Under the pieces are notes generated by a model. It saw only the letters and a list, made by a program, of their open reading frames with translations. It searched no databases and was not told where the DNA came from. A program made the position numbers and the translations under genes. From the NCBI GenBank assembly GCA_963579025.1, contig CAUZFZ010000133.1:1-31092 (forward strand): 31,092 nucleotides of DNA, written 5' to 3'. Shown here in pieces: positions 7,019 through 16,260 of this stretch (its first letter is position 1; every line of letters starts with the position of its first letter). This DNA is from CAUZFZ01 sp963579025. Its GTDB lineage: Bacteria; Planctomycetota; Planctomycetia; Planctomycetales; Planctomycetaceae.

Positions 7019-8821
7019 CTACACCTTGGCGATTTGATCCTGCAGCTTCTTTGCGTCGTCATCGTCAACGTAGTCACTGTGACACGATGCTTTGGCTGAC
7101 TCCGCATCCATGCCCTTACGCGTCTTGGAAGCCAGCTTATGGATTTCATCCGGTGACAAAACGCCGCGTGTCTCGAGCACGGCCAATTGATCGCTGTTCA
7201 GCGCTTCGGTGACTTTAGCCTTATCCCATGCGTACTCTTCGTCCTTGCCGGAGACGAACATCTCGATCTCTTTCGAGATCCGCACGCTGCACCAGTCGTG
7301 TCCGCACATGGCACAGAAGTCCGTATCGACGTCCAGGTCTTCGTCGTGCAGGGCCCGGGCGTACTCCGGATCGAAGCTGAGTTCGAAGTGCTTTTCCCAG
7401 TTGAGGGCAGCGCGGGCTTTCGTCAGTTCGTCATCGCGATCACGCGTCCCGGGAATGCCCAGCGCCACATCTGCCGAATGTGCGGCGATCTTGTACGTGA
7501 CGCAGCCCTGCTTGACGTCGTCTTTCTTCGGCAGGCCAAGGTGCTCTTTCGGAGTCACGTAGCACAGCATGCTGGCTCCGTGCCATGCGGCGGACGTCGC
7601 GCCGATGCAGCTGGTGATGTGGTCGTAACCCGGAAAAATGTCAGTGACCAGCGGTCCCAGCACATAAAACGGAGCTCCGTGGCATAGCGTACGCTGGAGC
7701 TTCATGTTGTATTCGATCTGGTCGAGCGGAACGTGCCCCGGACCTTCGACCATAACCTGAACGCCGCGCCGCCAGGCTCGTTCGGTCAACTCGCCCAGCG
7801 TTTCCAGTTCGGCCAGTTGAGCACGGTCGGTCGCATCTGCCAGACCTCCCGGTCGCAGTCCGTCGCCAATGGAGAACGTGACATCGTACTCGCGCATGAT
7901 GTCGCAGATGTCCTCCCACAACGTGTACATCGGATTCTCTTTGTTGTGCGTGATCATCCACTTGGCGAGCAGCGACCCACCGCGGCTGACGATTCCGATC
8001 AGCCGGTTCTGCACATACTGAAGATGAGCGAATCGAACGCCCGCGTGAATCGTGAAATAATCGACGCCCTGCTTCGCCTGGTGTTCGACCATCCGCAGAA
8101 TGTCGTCCTCGGTCAGGTCCTCGATCTTGCGGCCGATGATCATCGAGTAAATCGGAACCGTGCCGATCGGGACGGTCGAATTCCGGATGATGGCTTCACG
8201 GCATTCATTGAGATTGCCGCCGGTCGAGAGGTCCATGACCGTGTCCCCACCCCATTTCTCAGCCCAGCGGAGCTTCTCGACTTCTTCCTCCGTTCCCGAC
8301 GAAACGGGCGACGCACCCATGTTGGCGTTGACCTTGGTCTTCGACGCGCGACCAATGCACATTGGGTCGAGCTGATAACCCAGATGCACGCGATTGGCGG
8401 GAATCACCATGCGTCCGGCAGCCACTTCGTCGCGCACCTGCTCGGCGGTCAGGTGCGGCTCACGTTCAGCGACGCGTTGCATCGACGGAGTCACCACCCC
8501 GACTCGCGCACTTTCCAGTTGCGTGACCGGATCAAACCCAAGCGGCGGTTCCCAGGCTTCGGCTTTCTCGTAGTCGTCTTCAAAACCAGCTTTGAGTGTC
8601 CACGTTTCCGGCATGAAGTCCCAAGCCGTCTTGTCTGACGGTGCCGGCATCCCGGGCGTATCGGGCGAGGCAAACGTCATAGCCCCGGCACGACCGGGAG
8701 CAAGTTGCGGCTTCTGAGAAAAGCTACCGGGCGTCGTTCCCTGTGCTGTCGATGAAGGATTCACCCCCAATGGAGGAAGCGTGTAGTTGGTGTGGTCGAG
8801 TTGCGTCTGCGCAGTGCTCAT
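7019..8821 (-). CDS. thiC: phosphomethylpyrimidine synthase ThiC
   Basis: This 600-residue protein is full length for ThiC, the radical SAM enzyme that rearranges 5-aminoimidazole ribotide to HMP-phosphate in thiamine biosynthesis in the cytosol. Characteristic stretches are VNANMGASPVSSG, AEKWGGDTVMDLSTGG, VMVEGPGHVPLDQIEYN and TSCIGATSAAWHGASMLCYV. The C-terminal CX2CX4C iron-sulfur motif is intact (Cys503, Cys506, Cys511 in CAMCGHDWC). The ATG at 8821 is preceded by a purine-rich AGGATCTTCAGG. No other thi gene is adjacent. Many bacterial thiC genes have a TPP riboswitch in the leader; I looked in 8822-9285 and could not recognise one. Part of the gene is duplicated at 1-141. Confidence 0.98.
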   Translation of the reverse strand: MSTAQTQLDHTNYTLPPLGVNPSSTAQGTTPGSFSQKPQLAPGRAGAMTFASPDTPGMPAPSDKTAWDFMPETWTLKAGFEDDYEKAEAWEPPLGFDPVTQLESARVGVVTPSMQRVAEREPHLTAEQVRDEVAAGRMVIPANRVHLGYQLDPMCIGRASKTKVNANMGASPVSSGTEEEVEKLRWAEKWGGDTVMDLSTGGNLNECREAIIRNSTVPIGTVPIYSMIIGRKIEDLTEDDILRMVEHQAKQGVDYFTIHAGVRFAHLQYVQNRLIGIVSRGGSLLAKWMITHNKENPMYTLWEDICDIMREYDVTFSIGDGLRPGGLADATDRAQLAELETLGELTERAWRRGVQVMVEGPGHVPLDQIEYNMKLQRTLCHGAPFYVLGPLVTDIFPGYDHITSCIGATSAAWHGASMLCYVTPKEHLGLPKKDDVKQGCVTYKIAAHSADVALGIPGTRDRDDELTKARAALNWEKHFELSFDPEYARALHDEDLDVDTDFCAMCGHDWCSVRISKEIEMFVSGKDEEYAWDKAKVTEALNSDQLAVLETRGVLSPDEIHKLASKTRKGMDAESAKASCHSDYVDDDDAKKLQDQIAKV

Positions 8822-9285
8822 CCTGAAGATCCTTTATGTGGGCAGAGACCGGGTTGAAAGCCCGGGCCGGGGGAGCCGAACGCGCTGGTCCAAACGGACG
8901 GCGGGCATCCTAGTGCTCAACCTTCGCTTTATCAAAAGGCACGTTCCTGGTTGGAAAGCTATCGCGATTGTTCCCGTTGTGATGGTCTTTTCGGTGGTCC
9001 GGCTGACGGGACATATATCAGCGCGACAACTCCGCCCTTCGTGAAGCCTGTCCATGTGTGTCCATTACGGAGGTGTGTACCGCTGGATTGTGTCGATGAC
9101 GCTGGTTGTTGGGCTTCGGCCTCTGATTGGATTTCCACGACATGTGTGATGGCTCGTGCGTACACCTGCGACCACCCGACATCGACGGCGTGCCCCGTGG
9201 AGCGGACGTGTGAACGCTATTTGACGCCCGCCGTCTCACAGTTCGCGTGATTGGCTGAATTCACCAGTTGAGGAGAGGGGCTGTG
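8822..9285. other. divergent intergenic region, thiC leader and upstream of secreted-protein gene
   Basis: This 464-base stretch separates thiC (minus) from the secreted protein gene (plus) and must hold both promoters. A short hairpin CCGGG-TTGAAAG-CCCGG (8849-8865) lies in the thiC leader. The conserved TPP-riboswitch segments (CUGAGA and the ACCUGAUCUGG-like part) are not visible on the thiC strand. Short open frames on both strands have no recognisable content. Confidence 0.45.
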
Positions 9286-10245
9286 ATGCCTAGCTATGAA
9301 CCGACGCCATGGCGACAAGCTTGGGGAATTTTCCCACGTTGTGTCGCAGGCAGGACATTCACTGCCCCGATTCTCTTCTGGTGTGTGTTTAGTCTGTTGT
9401 CTGCTGACCCGTGCCGGGCGGAGGAGATTCCACGCGTCCCCGGGACGGGTGAATTGCTGATTATCGAGCGAGCGGTCCGCGATGTGCCGGTCGAGGCCAA
9501 TGCTGTCGAGGTCGACGAAACCACAGAGGTTGTCACACCCGAGTTCGTCTTACGCGTCGAGGAAACGACGTACGAAAACCTCATCAGCAAACAGACTGAC
9601 CCTAAGGTGCTCGAACGGCATGGACGCGGGGACCTGCCACCGATCCATCTGCACCGGAATTACTTCAACGGCGTGAAGGAGTATCAGGGTCCTTCACTGC
9701 CCGGTGGCCTGACGGTTCTTGCAGCACACCACCCGGAATCGACGGACCGAAGTTGGGAGAGCCTGAAAACCGTTCGCGTCGTGTTGCCAGCGGGCCTTCC
9801 GGTCATTGTCTACCGCAGGGATTCGATCACGTACGCCTACGACGATCGCCGCGTGATGTTTCGATTCCATGCGAACGAAGAGTGCGACATTCACATTGTC
9901 GAGAAACGAGGTTCCGGCCGATTTCTTCAGCGTCTTGGCGGGCGGGTCAAAGGCACCGGCCAGCGCATTCGCAAGCGGGCGCACGAAGTTCCACTGACCG
10001 AGTCCGTCAGCAACAACGCTCGTCTTGTTCGTGATACTGCGCGTGGAGCTGTCGGAATCGCGCTGACGCTGGCGAGCGCTTGGGTCGACAAAGTAGGCCA
10101 GGCGGCCGAAGCGCTCCCGGGCATTAAGACGATTCGCAGTGCTGGCCAGAAGTCAGCCGAAGGGACCGGGCAGATCGAGGAGATTCGCCAGCAGGGAATA
10201 GACGCCGCGCGTCAAGCGCAGAGATTCCGGGTATCACGGCCCTGA
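9286..10245 (+). CDS. secreted protein of unknown function, upstream partner of the giant secretin-like gene
   Basis: I chose ATG 9286, giving 319 residues, because GAGGAGAGG lies just before it; the frame is also open from a TTG at 9268. The N terminus has a signal peptide with hydrophobic core APILFWCVFSLLSA and probable cleavage after CRA. The mature part is a mixed alpha/beta region with many charged residues (about 30-215), followed by a basic stretch (RVKGTGQRIRKRAHEV) and a helical, Ala/Gly-rich C-terminal region containing GAVGIALTLASAW that could lie on or in a membrane. I recognise no family. The giant secretin-like gene begins 76 bases downstream on the same strand, so they probably form an operon and act together in the envelope. 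Confidence 0.8.
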   Translation: MPSYEPTPWRQAWGIFPRCVAGRTFTAPILFWCVFSLLSADPCRAEEIPRVPGTGELLIIERAVRDVPVEANAVEVDETTEVVTPEFVLRVEETTYENLISKQTDPKVLERHGRGDLPPIHLHRNYFNGVKEYQGPSLPGGLTVLAAHHPESTDRSWESLKTVRVVLPAGLPVIVYRRDSITYAYDDRRVMFRFHANEECDIHIVEKRGSGRFLQRLGGRVKGTGQRIRKRAHEVPLTESVSNNARLVRDTARGAVGIALTLASAWVDKVGQAAEALPGIKTIRSAGQKSAEGTGQIEEIRQQGIDAARQAQRFRVSRP

Positions 10246-10321
10246 CATTGTAAGTCGAAGCGTCATCAATCGAACTGCCAGTCAACGACAAACCGACAGC
10301 AACTTGCAAAGGGTAGCGACC

Positions 10322-13300
10322 ATGACTTCACGGAAGAGAACTCTCGGACTGGGTCTGACCGTGTGCGCCTTGTGCGCGATTGCTGCCGTTGCCGACATCG
10401 GCCCATTTACTGGCAGCTCTGCACGAAGTCTTATTTCGCTCCAGCAAGCCCTTGTCAGTCAGGCTGGGGGCGATGGTCTTATTTTGCAGCTTGAGGGACC
10501 ATTCACACCCGACACACCAAACACGGTTATTTCCCAAGCGGCGCCGGGCAGGACCACACACACGGTAATGGACGTTGTTGTGACTCGCGATCCCGGCATC
10601 GTAAATGAAGTGGTCGAGATTCACGTAAATGGGCAGCGTATCGATTCGACGGAAGTCGAAAGGGCGGCAAACAGTACGTCAGTCAGACGCCGCATTGACC
10701 TGACCGATTTCCAGAACCGCACGCTGCGAATCCATGCACGTTCGCGCCAGGTTGCTGGCCAGGCCCCGTCGGTCCATTCGAGCTCTTCCACTGAGATTGA
10801 AGTGGATTCCCGCGGGCCACAACTTGACCGCGTCGACCTTGTCGACATAGACAACCAGGGCGCCGCTCTGGCACCACCGGAATTGCATGTACGATTCACC
10901 GACGATGACCTTGCCAATTACGACCGGAAAACCGCCTATCAAATCCGGAGGCTGGATACGCGATTCGGCATTCCGGCGCCAGTTGAGGTTGATATTACCC
11001 CTCGAAGGTATGGCCGACTGGTGGTTCTGACGTTTGCAGACGGTTTTGAGTTCTCAAACGGCGATTACGAACTTAAGATTGCGCACTCACACACAACGTC
11101 GATCACTGACCGTGTAGGAAACCCCGTCGGTCAGCAACGATCCGGATCCGACGCCCCGAAGCCGATCCCTCAAGCTCGCCGGTTTTCACTCTTCGCAACG
11201 TCTCCCGCGGACTCAGACGACCACATCGAGTTTCCTGAGTTCGTCCAGCGGACTCGGACGGGCGTCGACGACGTCTTCAATCCAGGGCATAGCGTCGAGA
11301 CTCGGGTTGCGCGACTTTATTACCAGCGTGATGCACACAAAGTTGTTAAGTGGATCAACCGCAACGTCGAACAGTTCAACAAGATTGGAGTCGACCGGGC
11401 TCATCGCACGGCAAGCCAGATGAGACAACGTGCGGAAGCCGCTACCGACGATCGACGTCGTCGCGAGTTGGACGCACTGGAAGCGGCCGAAAGAGTCCGA
11501 GAAACCGAGCGGGATCTCCAGCAGGCCCGTACGGCCGTTGAACAGATGATGGCACGCCGCGGTCGGATTACTCAGTTAAACGACGAAGTGACACGGCTCA
11601 ACGAGAGGATTCAGACTCTTAACTCCCAAATCGAGAACGACCAGGACGACGTCGACAACCGAAGCGGCACAATAAATGGGAATGACGCGCAGATCGGGCC
11701 CCTAAGAGAGCGGATCGCCCGACAGACGGCCACACGCGATGATCTGCAAGGGCAACTGAACCGGATTGAAGCCGAATCCGCGACGCTGACCACTCACATC
11801 ACTCAGGGGCAGGCACGCGTCGAACAGCTCGAAACCGAGCTGCGCGAGGACCGAAACCGGATGCGCGTGGCTCAGCGAGAAGTACAGGTAGCCGAAACAC
11901 GTGAGAAGCGTGCAGCCGAGGACGGATTCCGTGCAGATGTGGCGGCGGCGAAAGAGGATCCTGACACGTACGTGGCAGGAAATGTCCGGTCAATCGACCC
12001 TGTAACACAGGTGTCGATCAGCGTCATTGGAGAAGGACTGATTCATCTCCGCGGACCAATGCGCGGCATCGACAAGATCCGCACGATGATCAACCAGATC
12101 GACTCCCCTGTGGGTCAGGTCAAAGTGGGCATCTTCACAGTGCAGATCAACGGCGAACACGGCGATCGCATGGAGCGTGTTGCCGGTGACATTGAGGGAA
12201 ACATCGATCTGTCACGGTTTCTCACCAACTACTCACTCAACCTGATCCGCCGCTCAATTCAGGAAGTATCGAGCAACATCATCGCTCAAGTCGACGCACA
12301 CATGATTGGACCTCAGATGCCCGACGGTTTCCATGGTCACCACCAGAGTGACCGGGACCGACGCTACGTCTATGCCTTCTTCGGTCGCGACTTCGCTGAC
12401 GAACTCTACGAGATGGACTCGGAGTTCCTGCGTACAGAAAACAAGCTGCTGTCACTGCATTCCATGGATACCGTAAGTCAGTCGCAGGCGACATTCATTC
12501 TGGCACTGGCGAAGAACGATGTACGGCAGGCCATCTTGAACCGATTTCGGGAACTAGTACAGATCGAGTTACCCGAAGCCGAGTGGGATTTTCGACTGGC
12601 GGCAGATCTGGCCACAAAACGCAAACCGGCCCTGAAGATACTGCCCAAGAAACTGAATTCGGGTGAAAGCGTGATGCACAGCGCCTCGCTGCGATACAAG
12701 TTTCGAAACTTCCTGAGTTTCTTTGAGGCCGAAGTTGGTCCGAGTGACGCAATGACGCCGTTGCAGCGGGAGTTCATCAGGCTGGCTCAGATATTCAAGT
12801 CGACAATGCTCGCAGAAATGGAACTCAAACAACGGATCGTGGAACGTGCCCTGATCCAGCAGCGCACCGGAGAACATGAAGAGGCCGACGCGCACATCGC
12901 GGCCGCTCGCAATCGTGCTGTGAAGTCGCAACTTGAAAGGGCCGTGCAGTTGAGGCAGGAGTACGCAGCTGAAGTGGCAACGCTTATCGATAAGCAGCTG
13001 TTCGATAACGTCAATGCAAAACTCGAAATGATCGCTGAACTTCGCGACTTTATCAACAAACAAGGACTCACTACGTTTATACGATTGGCTGGTGAATCAG
13101 ACTTTTTTTGTCGTGTTGACGATGCGAAAGTAATGCGAATACCTATTGCGGGTTCAGGAATTACTTACGACTTGATTATCGACAAGGCTAGCTTATTGAA
13201 AGAGGATGGCGATAAAACGACGTTCGATGATATTGACAAACAGTCACGGGCCGATGCTGGATTAACAAGTGAGGAACGCTCGGCGCCCAACGACACAAAG

Positions 13301-15484
13301 ACGACTAATAGAGTCTGCTCGAATCTTGATCACGTTATCATTACGATTAATCCGAATACCGACGAAACGAGGGCTGATTGGGAAAGAAAATTCACGATGG
13401 TGCGGTCTCACGTGCAGAAGATGAGCGTGTTGTTTGCTGACATAAAGTTTCAGGATGTCGATCATCAGAGGCGAGTCACCGAGGAGCGAAAGTACGTAAA
13501 CTACTTAAGAAAGTTCTCAGAACTGGCAGAACACGAACGTGAGATCAACGATGCCCTGCTGCTTGGCAATGTCACGAAGTCCATCAAGATCCTGAGTGAG
13601 TACTTGTTAATATCAGAAGTCCTTGCAGATGCGGCGAATCAGCTCGCAAATGACACCCTGGAGTTAACTGCTGCTGTTCTTGATCCGCATTCCAAGTCGC
13701 GTGCGGTCCGACAACAAGTTCAGGCGCTGCGGCAGGCTGTGCTTTCCCGTGTGTCAGGTGGCCTAGCCATTCAGGCAAGTGGGGCCTTCGCGAAAATCGG
13801 CGAGTCCGTGGCAAAACTACATCGACTGGAACTCGAAACAATCTCGCAACAGCATTTGGAACGTGAATCACGTGTGGCACTCGATCATCGGAAACTTCTC
13901 GACTATCTAATCGACGAGAAACGGGAGAAGCTGATTGAATTGCGAGAGGGCACGCGTTCGCACATCGCTCAAGTCGACAACTACCTGAAGCGTCTGGCCA
14001 TTGCTCTGGAAGACGATTTCAAGGTCCAGTTCTATGATCCAGCGTTCCGCGGTATTCGCGAGGCCAGTTACTCGTACGACGTCAATCTGGGTCAGGTGGA
14101 ACGTACGACGATTCTGACGAACAACCGGGCACTTGCGATCGTCCGGCCGCAGGCGACGATGGAGTTTGATCTGCCGAAACGCGCTCCTGTTATCGTAGAG
14201 GCGATGAATGGCGCCCGGGCTATGATGCAGGATTACGGCAATCTGCTGCAGGACCCGACGTTCATCGCTGCCACCGGTATGCTTAGTGGGTCACCCATTG
14301 CCGGAAATCCTCAGAGTCGACTGGGAACACCTGCCGTACGCAATGTGGTCCCTGGTATGGAATCCGACAGCATGAATGAAATCGTCGCTGAAAGCGGCGG
14401 ACCGGATCGACAACTCGGCGGAGCCATCCAGGCGCTGGTTCCCGAACCGGCGATCTATAAATTCGAAACGGGAACGGGCTTCCAGATTCGTCCGGTCATT
14501 CAGCCGGATGGGCACTCGGTGATTTACAACTTTAATTACATGTACACGACGAATGTGCGTGAACCGGTCGACGCGGATGAGAAGCATCTGGGACGAATCA
14601 AGCGGCATTTCATCGACACGGAAGTTCAAACCTCGAGTTTTGAACTGCGGGAGATCAGTCGCTATCAAGTGGCACTTAAGGCATCCCGTACCAGTCGCGG
14701 CGTTCCACTGCTGGAAGACGTCCCCGGCCTTGGTGTCCTGTTTCGCCCTCTGCCCAGTGACGAATCGTCTCTGCAGCAGAACATTATTCTGGGACATACG
14801 ACGGTCTATCCGACTTTGTTCGACCTGATGGGGCTGAGGTGGTCAAGGCACGTGGCCGACCTGGACCATATGGGTCTACGTGATGCCGAGCATGTTATTC
14901 GCGGGCGAAACCGTACCATCTCTGACTATGTGTTTGAGCGAACGTCCGAAGTCGTGGACGACTTTCTCGATATCGAACACCGCGAGCCTCACCTGTATCG
15001 CCCGGATCTTTACCATCGCCAGGATTTGCCGTCACCCTATCACCCCAGCGGGTTTATTCAGCCAGACGTGAACGACCCAACGGGACGCGATTTCTACCAA
15101 CGGGACAGACGGCCTGTGGAGCACCGCGATCCGCGGTACGACTCGCGGCGGCGAGGTCCGGCGGATGACTATCGGGGTGGTGTTGAGAAGGTCGACGTGC
15201 CACTAGAGTCGATCGATGTTCCAGTGGAATCTCTGGATGTTCGACCGGAAGGAATCGATGTGAGGCCGCAGACGATCGAAGTGCCTCTGGAGACACGAGA
15301 CGTGACGCGCGAGGGCCTGATGGTTCCGGCCAGTCGCCAGAGCGTGCGAACGAGTGCGGCAGACGCTCAGGGGTCGCAAATTCAGCGGCTGAACTACGAG
15401 CACCCGGCGCAACCCAGGAATGAAAGCTTGTTTCAACGGTTGAAACGCAGGGTGTTCCAGAAGACAACAAAGACCGAGGAGTAA
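10322..15484 (+). CDS. giant secretin-like coiled-coil envelope protein (1720 aa)
   Basis: ATG 10322 is favoured over a TTG at 10304 because AAAGGG precedes it and a signal peptide follows (GLGLTVCALCAIAAVADI). Residues about 60-300 look like extracellular beta domains (VVVTRDPGIVNEVVEIHVNG). A long coiled coil spans about 375-540. Next, about 546-640, is a segment resembling secretin N-domains (ISVIGEGLIHLRGPMRGIDKIRTMINQIDSPVGQVKVGIFTV). A helical middle follows to about 1260. Residues about 1370-1505 resemble the C-terminal secretin signature, with GVPLLEDVPGLGVLFRPLP at 1460. The tail is Pro/Arg/Asp-rich with a seven-residue tandem repeat. I infer an outer-membrane pore or scaffold; similarity is motif-level only and no type II/III or pilus gene is nearby. 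It ends three bases from the convergent Cys-rich gene. Confidence 0.8.
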   Translation: MTSRKRTLGLGLTVCALCAIAAVADIGPFTGSSARSLISLQQALVSQAGGDGLILQLEGPFTPDTPNTVISQAAPGRTTHTVMDVVVTRDPGIVNEVVEIHVNGQRIDSTEVERAANSTSVRRRIDLTDFQNRTLRIHARSRQVAGQAPSVHSSSSTEIEVDSRGPQLDRVDLVDIDNQGAALAPPELHVRFTDDDLANYDRKTAYQIRRLDTRFGIPAPVEVDITPRRYGRLVVLTFADGFEFSNGDYELKIAHSHTTSITDRVGNPVGQQRSGSDAPKPIPQARRFSLFATSPADSDDHIEFPEFVQRTRTGVDDVFNPGHSVETRVARLYYQRDAHKVVKWINRNVEQFNKIGVDRAHRTASQMRQRAEAATDDRRRRELDALEAAERVRETERDLQQARTAVEQMMARRGRITQLNDEVTRLNERIQTLNSQIENDQDDVDNRSGTINGNDAQIGPLRERIARQTATRDDLQGQLNRIEAESATLTTHITQGQARVEQLETELREDRNRMRVAQREVQVAETREKRAAEDGFRADVAAAKEDPDTYVAGNVRSIDPVTQVSISVIGEGLIHLRGPMRGIDKIRTMINQIDSPVGQVKVGIFTVQINGEHGDRMERVAGDIEGNIDLSRFLTNYSLNLIRRSIQEVSSNIIAQVDAHMIGPQMPDGFHGHHQSDRDRRYVYAFFGRDFADELYEMDSEFLRTENKLLSLHSMDTVSQSQATFILALAKNDVRQAILNRFRELVQIELPEAEWDFRLAADLATKRKPALKILPKKLNSGESVMHSASLRYKFRNFLSFFEAEVGPSDAMTPLQREFIRLAQIFKSTMLAEMELKQRIVERALIQQRTGEHEEADAHIAAARNRAVKSQLERAVQLRQEYAAEVATLIDKQLFDNVNAKLEMIAELRDFINKQGLTTFIRLAGESDFFCRVDDAKVMRIPIAGSGITYDLIIDKASLLKEDGDKTTFDDIDKQSRADAGLTSEERSAPNDTKTTNRVCSNLDHVIITINPNTDETRADWERKFTMVRSHVQKMSVLFADIKFQDVDHQRRVTEERKYVNYLRKFSELAEHEREINDALLLGNVTKSIKILSEYLLISEVLADAANQLANDTLELTAAVLDPHSKSRAVRQQVQALRQAVLSRVSGGLAIQASGAFAKIGESVAKLHRLELETISQQHLERESRVALDHRKLLDYLIDEKREKLIELREGTRSHIAQVDNYLKRLAIALEDDFKVQFYDPAFRGIREASYSYDVNLGQVERTTILTNNRALAIVRPQATMEFDLPKRAPVIVEAMNGARAMMQDYGNLLQDPTFIAATGMLSGSPIAGNPQSRLGTPAVRNVVPGMESDSMNEIVAESGGPDRQLGGAIQALVPEPAIYKFETGTGFQIRPVIQPDGHSVIYNFNYMYTTNVREPVDADEKHLGRIKRHFIDTEVQTSSFELREISRYQVALKASRTSRGVPLLEDVPGLGVLFRPLPSDESSLQQNIILGHTTVYPTLFDLMGLRWSRHVADLDHMGLRDAEHVIRGRNRTISDYVFERTSEVVDDFLDIEHREPHLYRPDLYHRQDLPSPYHPSGFIQPDVNDPTGRDFYQRDRRPVEHRDPRYDSRRRGPADDYRGGVEKVDVPLESIDVPVESLDVRPEGIDVRPQTIEVPLETRDVTREGLMVPASRQSVRTSAADAQGSQIQRLNYEHPAQPRNESLFQRLKRRVFQKTTKTEE
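15191..15337 (+). repeat. 21-bp in-frame tandem repeat encoding xDVPxEx heptads
   Basis: Within the tail of the giant protein, seven consecutive 21-base units encode degenerate heptads: VDVPLES, IDVPVES, LDVRPEG, IDVRPQT, IEVPLET, RDVTREG and LMVPASR. The hydrophobic-Asp-Val-Pro pattern is kept while bases differ, which indicates an old, selected repeat and not a recent slippage. A beta-strand or binding-motif array is possible. Confidence 0.75.
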
Positions 15485-15487
15485 TAC

Positions 15488-15991
15488 TCAGCGACAGTCA
15501 CAGTCTTTATCGCACGCGTCAGCGAGGTCATCTTCGTCAATCGTCCAGACCATCTCATATTCATCTCGGTCAATCTTGCGTGTTTTGTCGTAGCACTTGC
15601 CGCCGAGCGAGGCCCGAATTGAGAGTCGTGTCCTGGCATTGCCCGTCTTCAGTTCGTGGACGTTTAACACAAACTGGCGTACGCGTCCTTTTGCCGCAGT
15701 CTTGTGTCCCGCAATCGTCAGCTTACCAGTATCGGCCGGACATTTGACGATAAGGAGAATCTGACGCACGCGAACGCCACACCTCGCGGTTTGGGTGTGC
15801 TCCTTGCATTCAGGCTCTGGGCACTTGCAGGAACCATGTTGCTTGCCGTCCTCACACTTCGCTGGCTTGTCGCACGTATCGCATGTTGTGTCGGCTGCCC
15901 GACCGGAGCACGTCTTCAGGCGGCACAGATCGCACGCGTGGACACTGCTCGCAATGGTTAAGATTAGGGCTACACTGAATAGTCTGCTCAT
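15488..15991 (-). CDS. small secreted cysteine-rich protein
   Basis: ATG 15991 is preferred over 16042 because GAAGGAG stands upstream and a clean signal peptide follows (MSRLFSVALILTIASSVHA). The mature part begins with a run of about eleven cysteines in some 75 residues (CDLC, CDTCDKPAKC, CKCPEPEC), then a beta-rich basic region (KLTIAGHKTAAKGRVRQFVLN), and ends in CDKDCDCR; there are 15 cysteines in all. This suggests disulfide cross-linking or metal binding outside the cytoplasm. I recognise no family. The stop lies three bases from the stop of the convergent giant gene, and the 5' side is divergent from the transglutaminase-like gene. Confidence 0.75.
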   Translation of the reverse strand: MSRLFSVALILTIASSVHACDLCRLKTCSGRAADTTCDTCDKPAKCEDGKQHGSCKCPEPECKEHTQTARCGVRVRQILLIVKCPADTGKLTIAGHKTAAKGRVRQFVLNVHELKTGNARTRLSIRASLGGKCYDKTRKIDRDEYEMVWTIDEDDLADACDKDCDCR

Positions 15992-16260
15992 GCGTGCCGC
16001 TCCTTCAGAGAATCGCGAAGATATGGTTGAGTCACTGAACACTATGGATCACCGTAACAGCCGCGCAGAGTGGCCGCGAGCCTGCAAAAAGACCGTCGAG
16101 TCGTGAATGGGTATTGGGCGTGTGTTTTCGCCAAATTTCAGTTGAGACGGTTGTGGTCGTTTACGCAATCCAGAGTCCGAGTTCAGGCTGTCTTGCCCCC
16201 ATTTCAGGCCGATTCAATCGGAATCTGCACGACATGTGAAACCTCGTGGAGGGACAGCAA

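Noticed and set aside
7733..8638. 301-codon open frame on the plus strand
   Set aside because: It lies entirely opposite thiC, whose protein is unmistakable; it is a shadow frame typical of GC-rich sequence.
8822..9285. TPP riboswitch upstream of thiC
   Set aside because: I looked for the conserved CUGAGA and ACCUGAUCUGG-like segments on the thiC strand and did not find them; only a small CCGGG/CCCGG hairpin is present.
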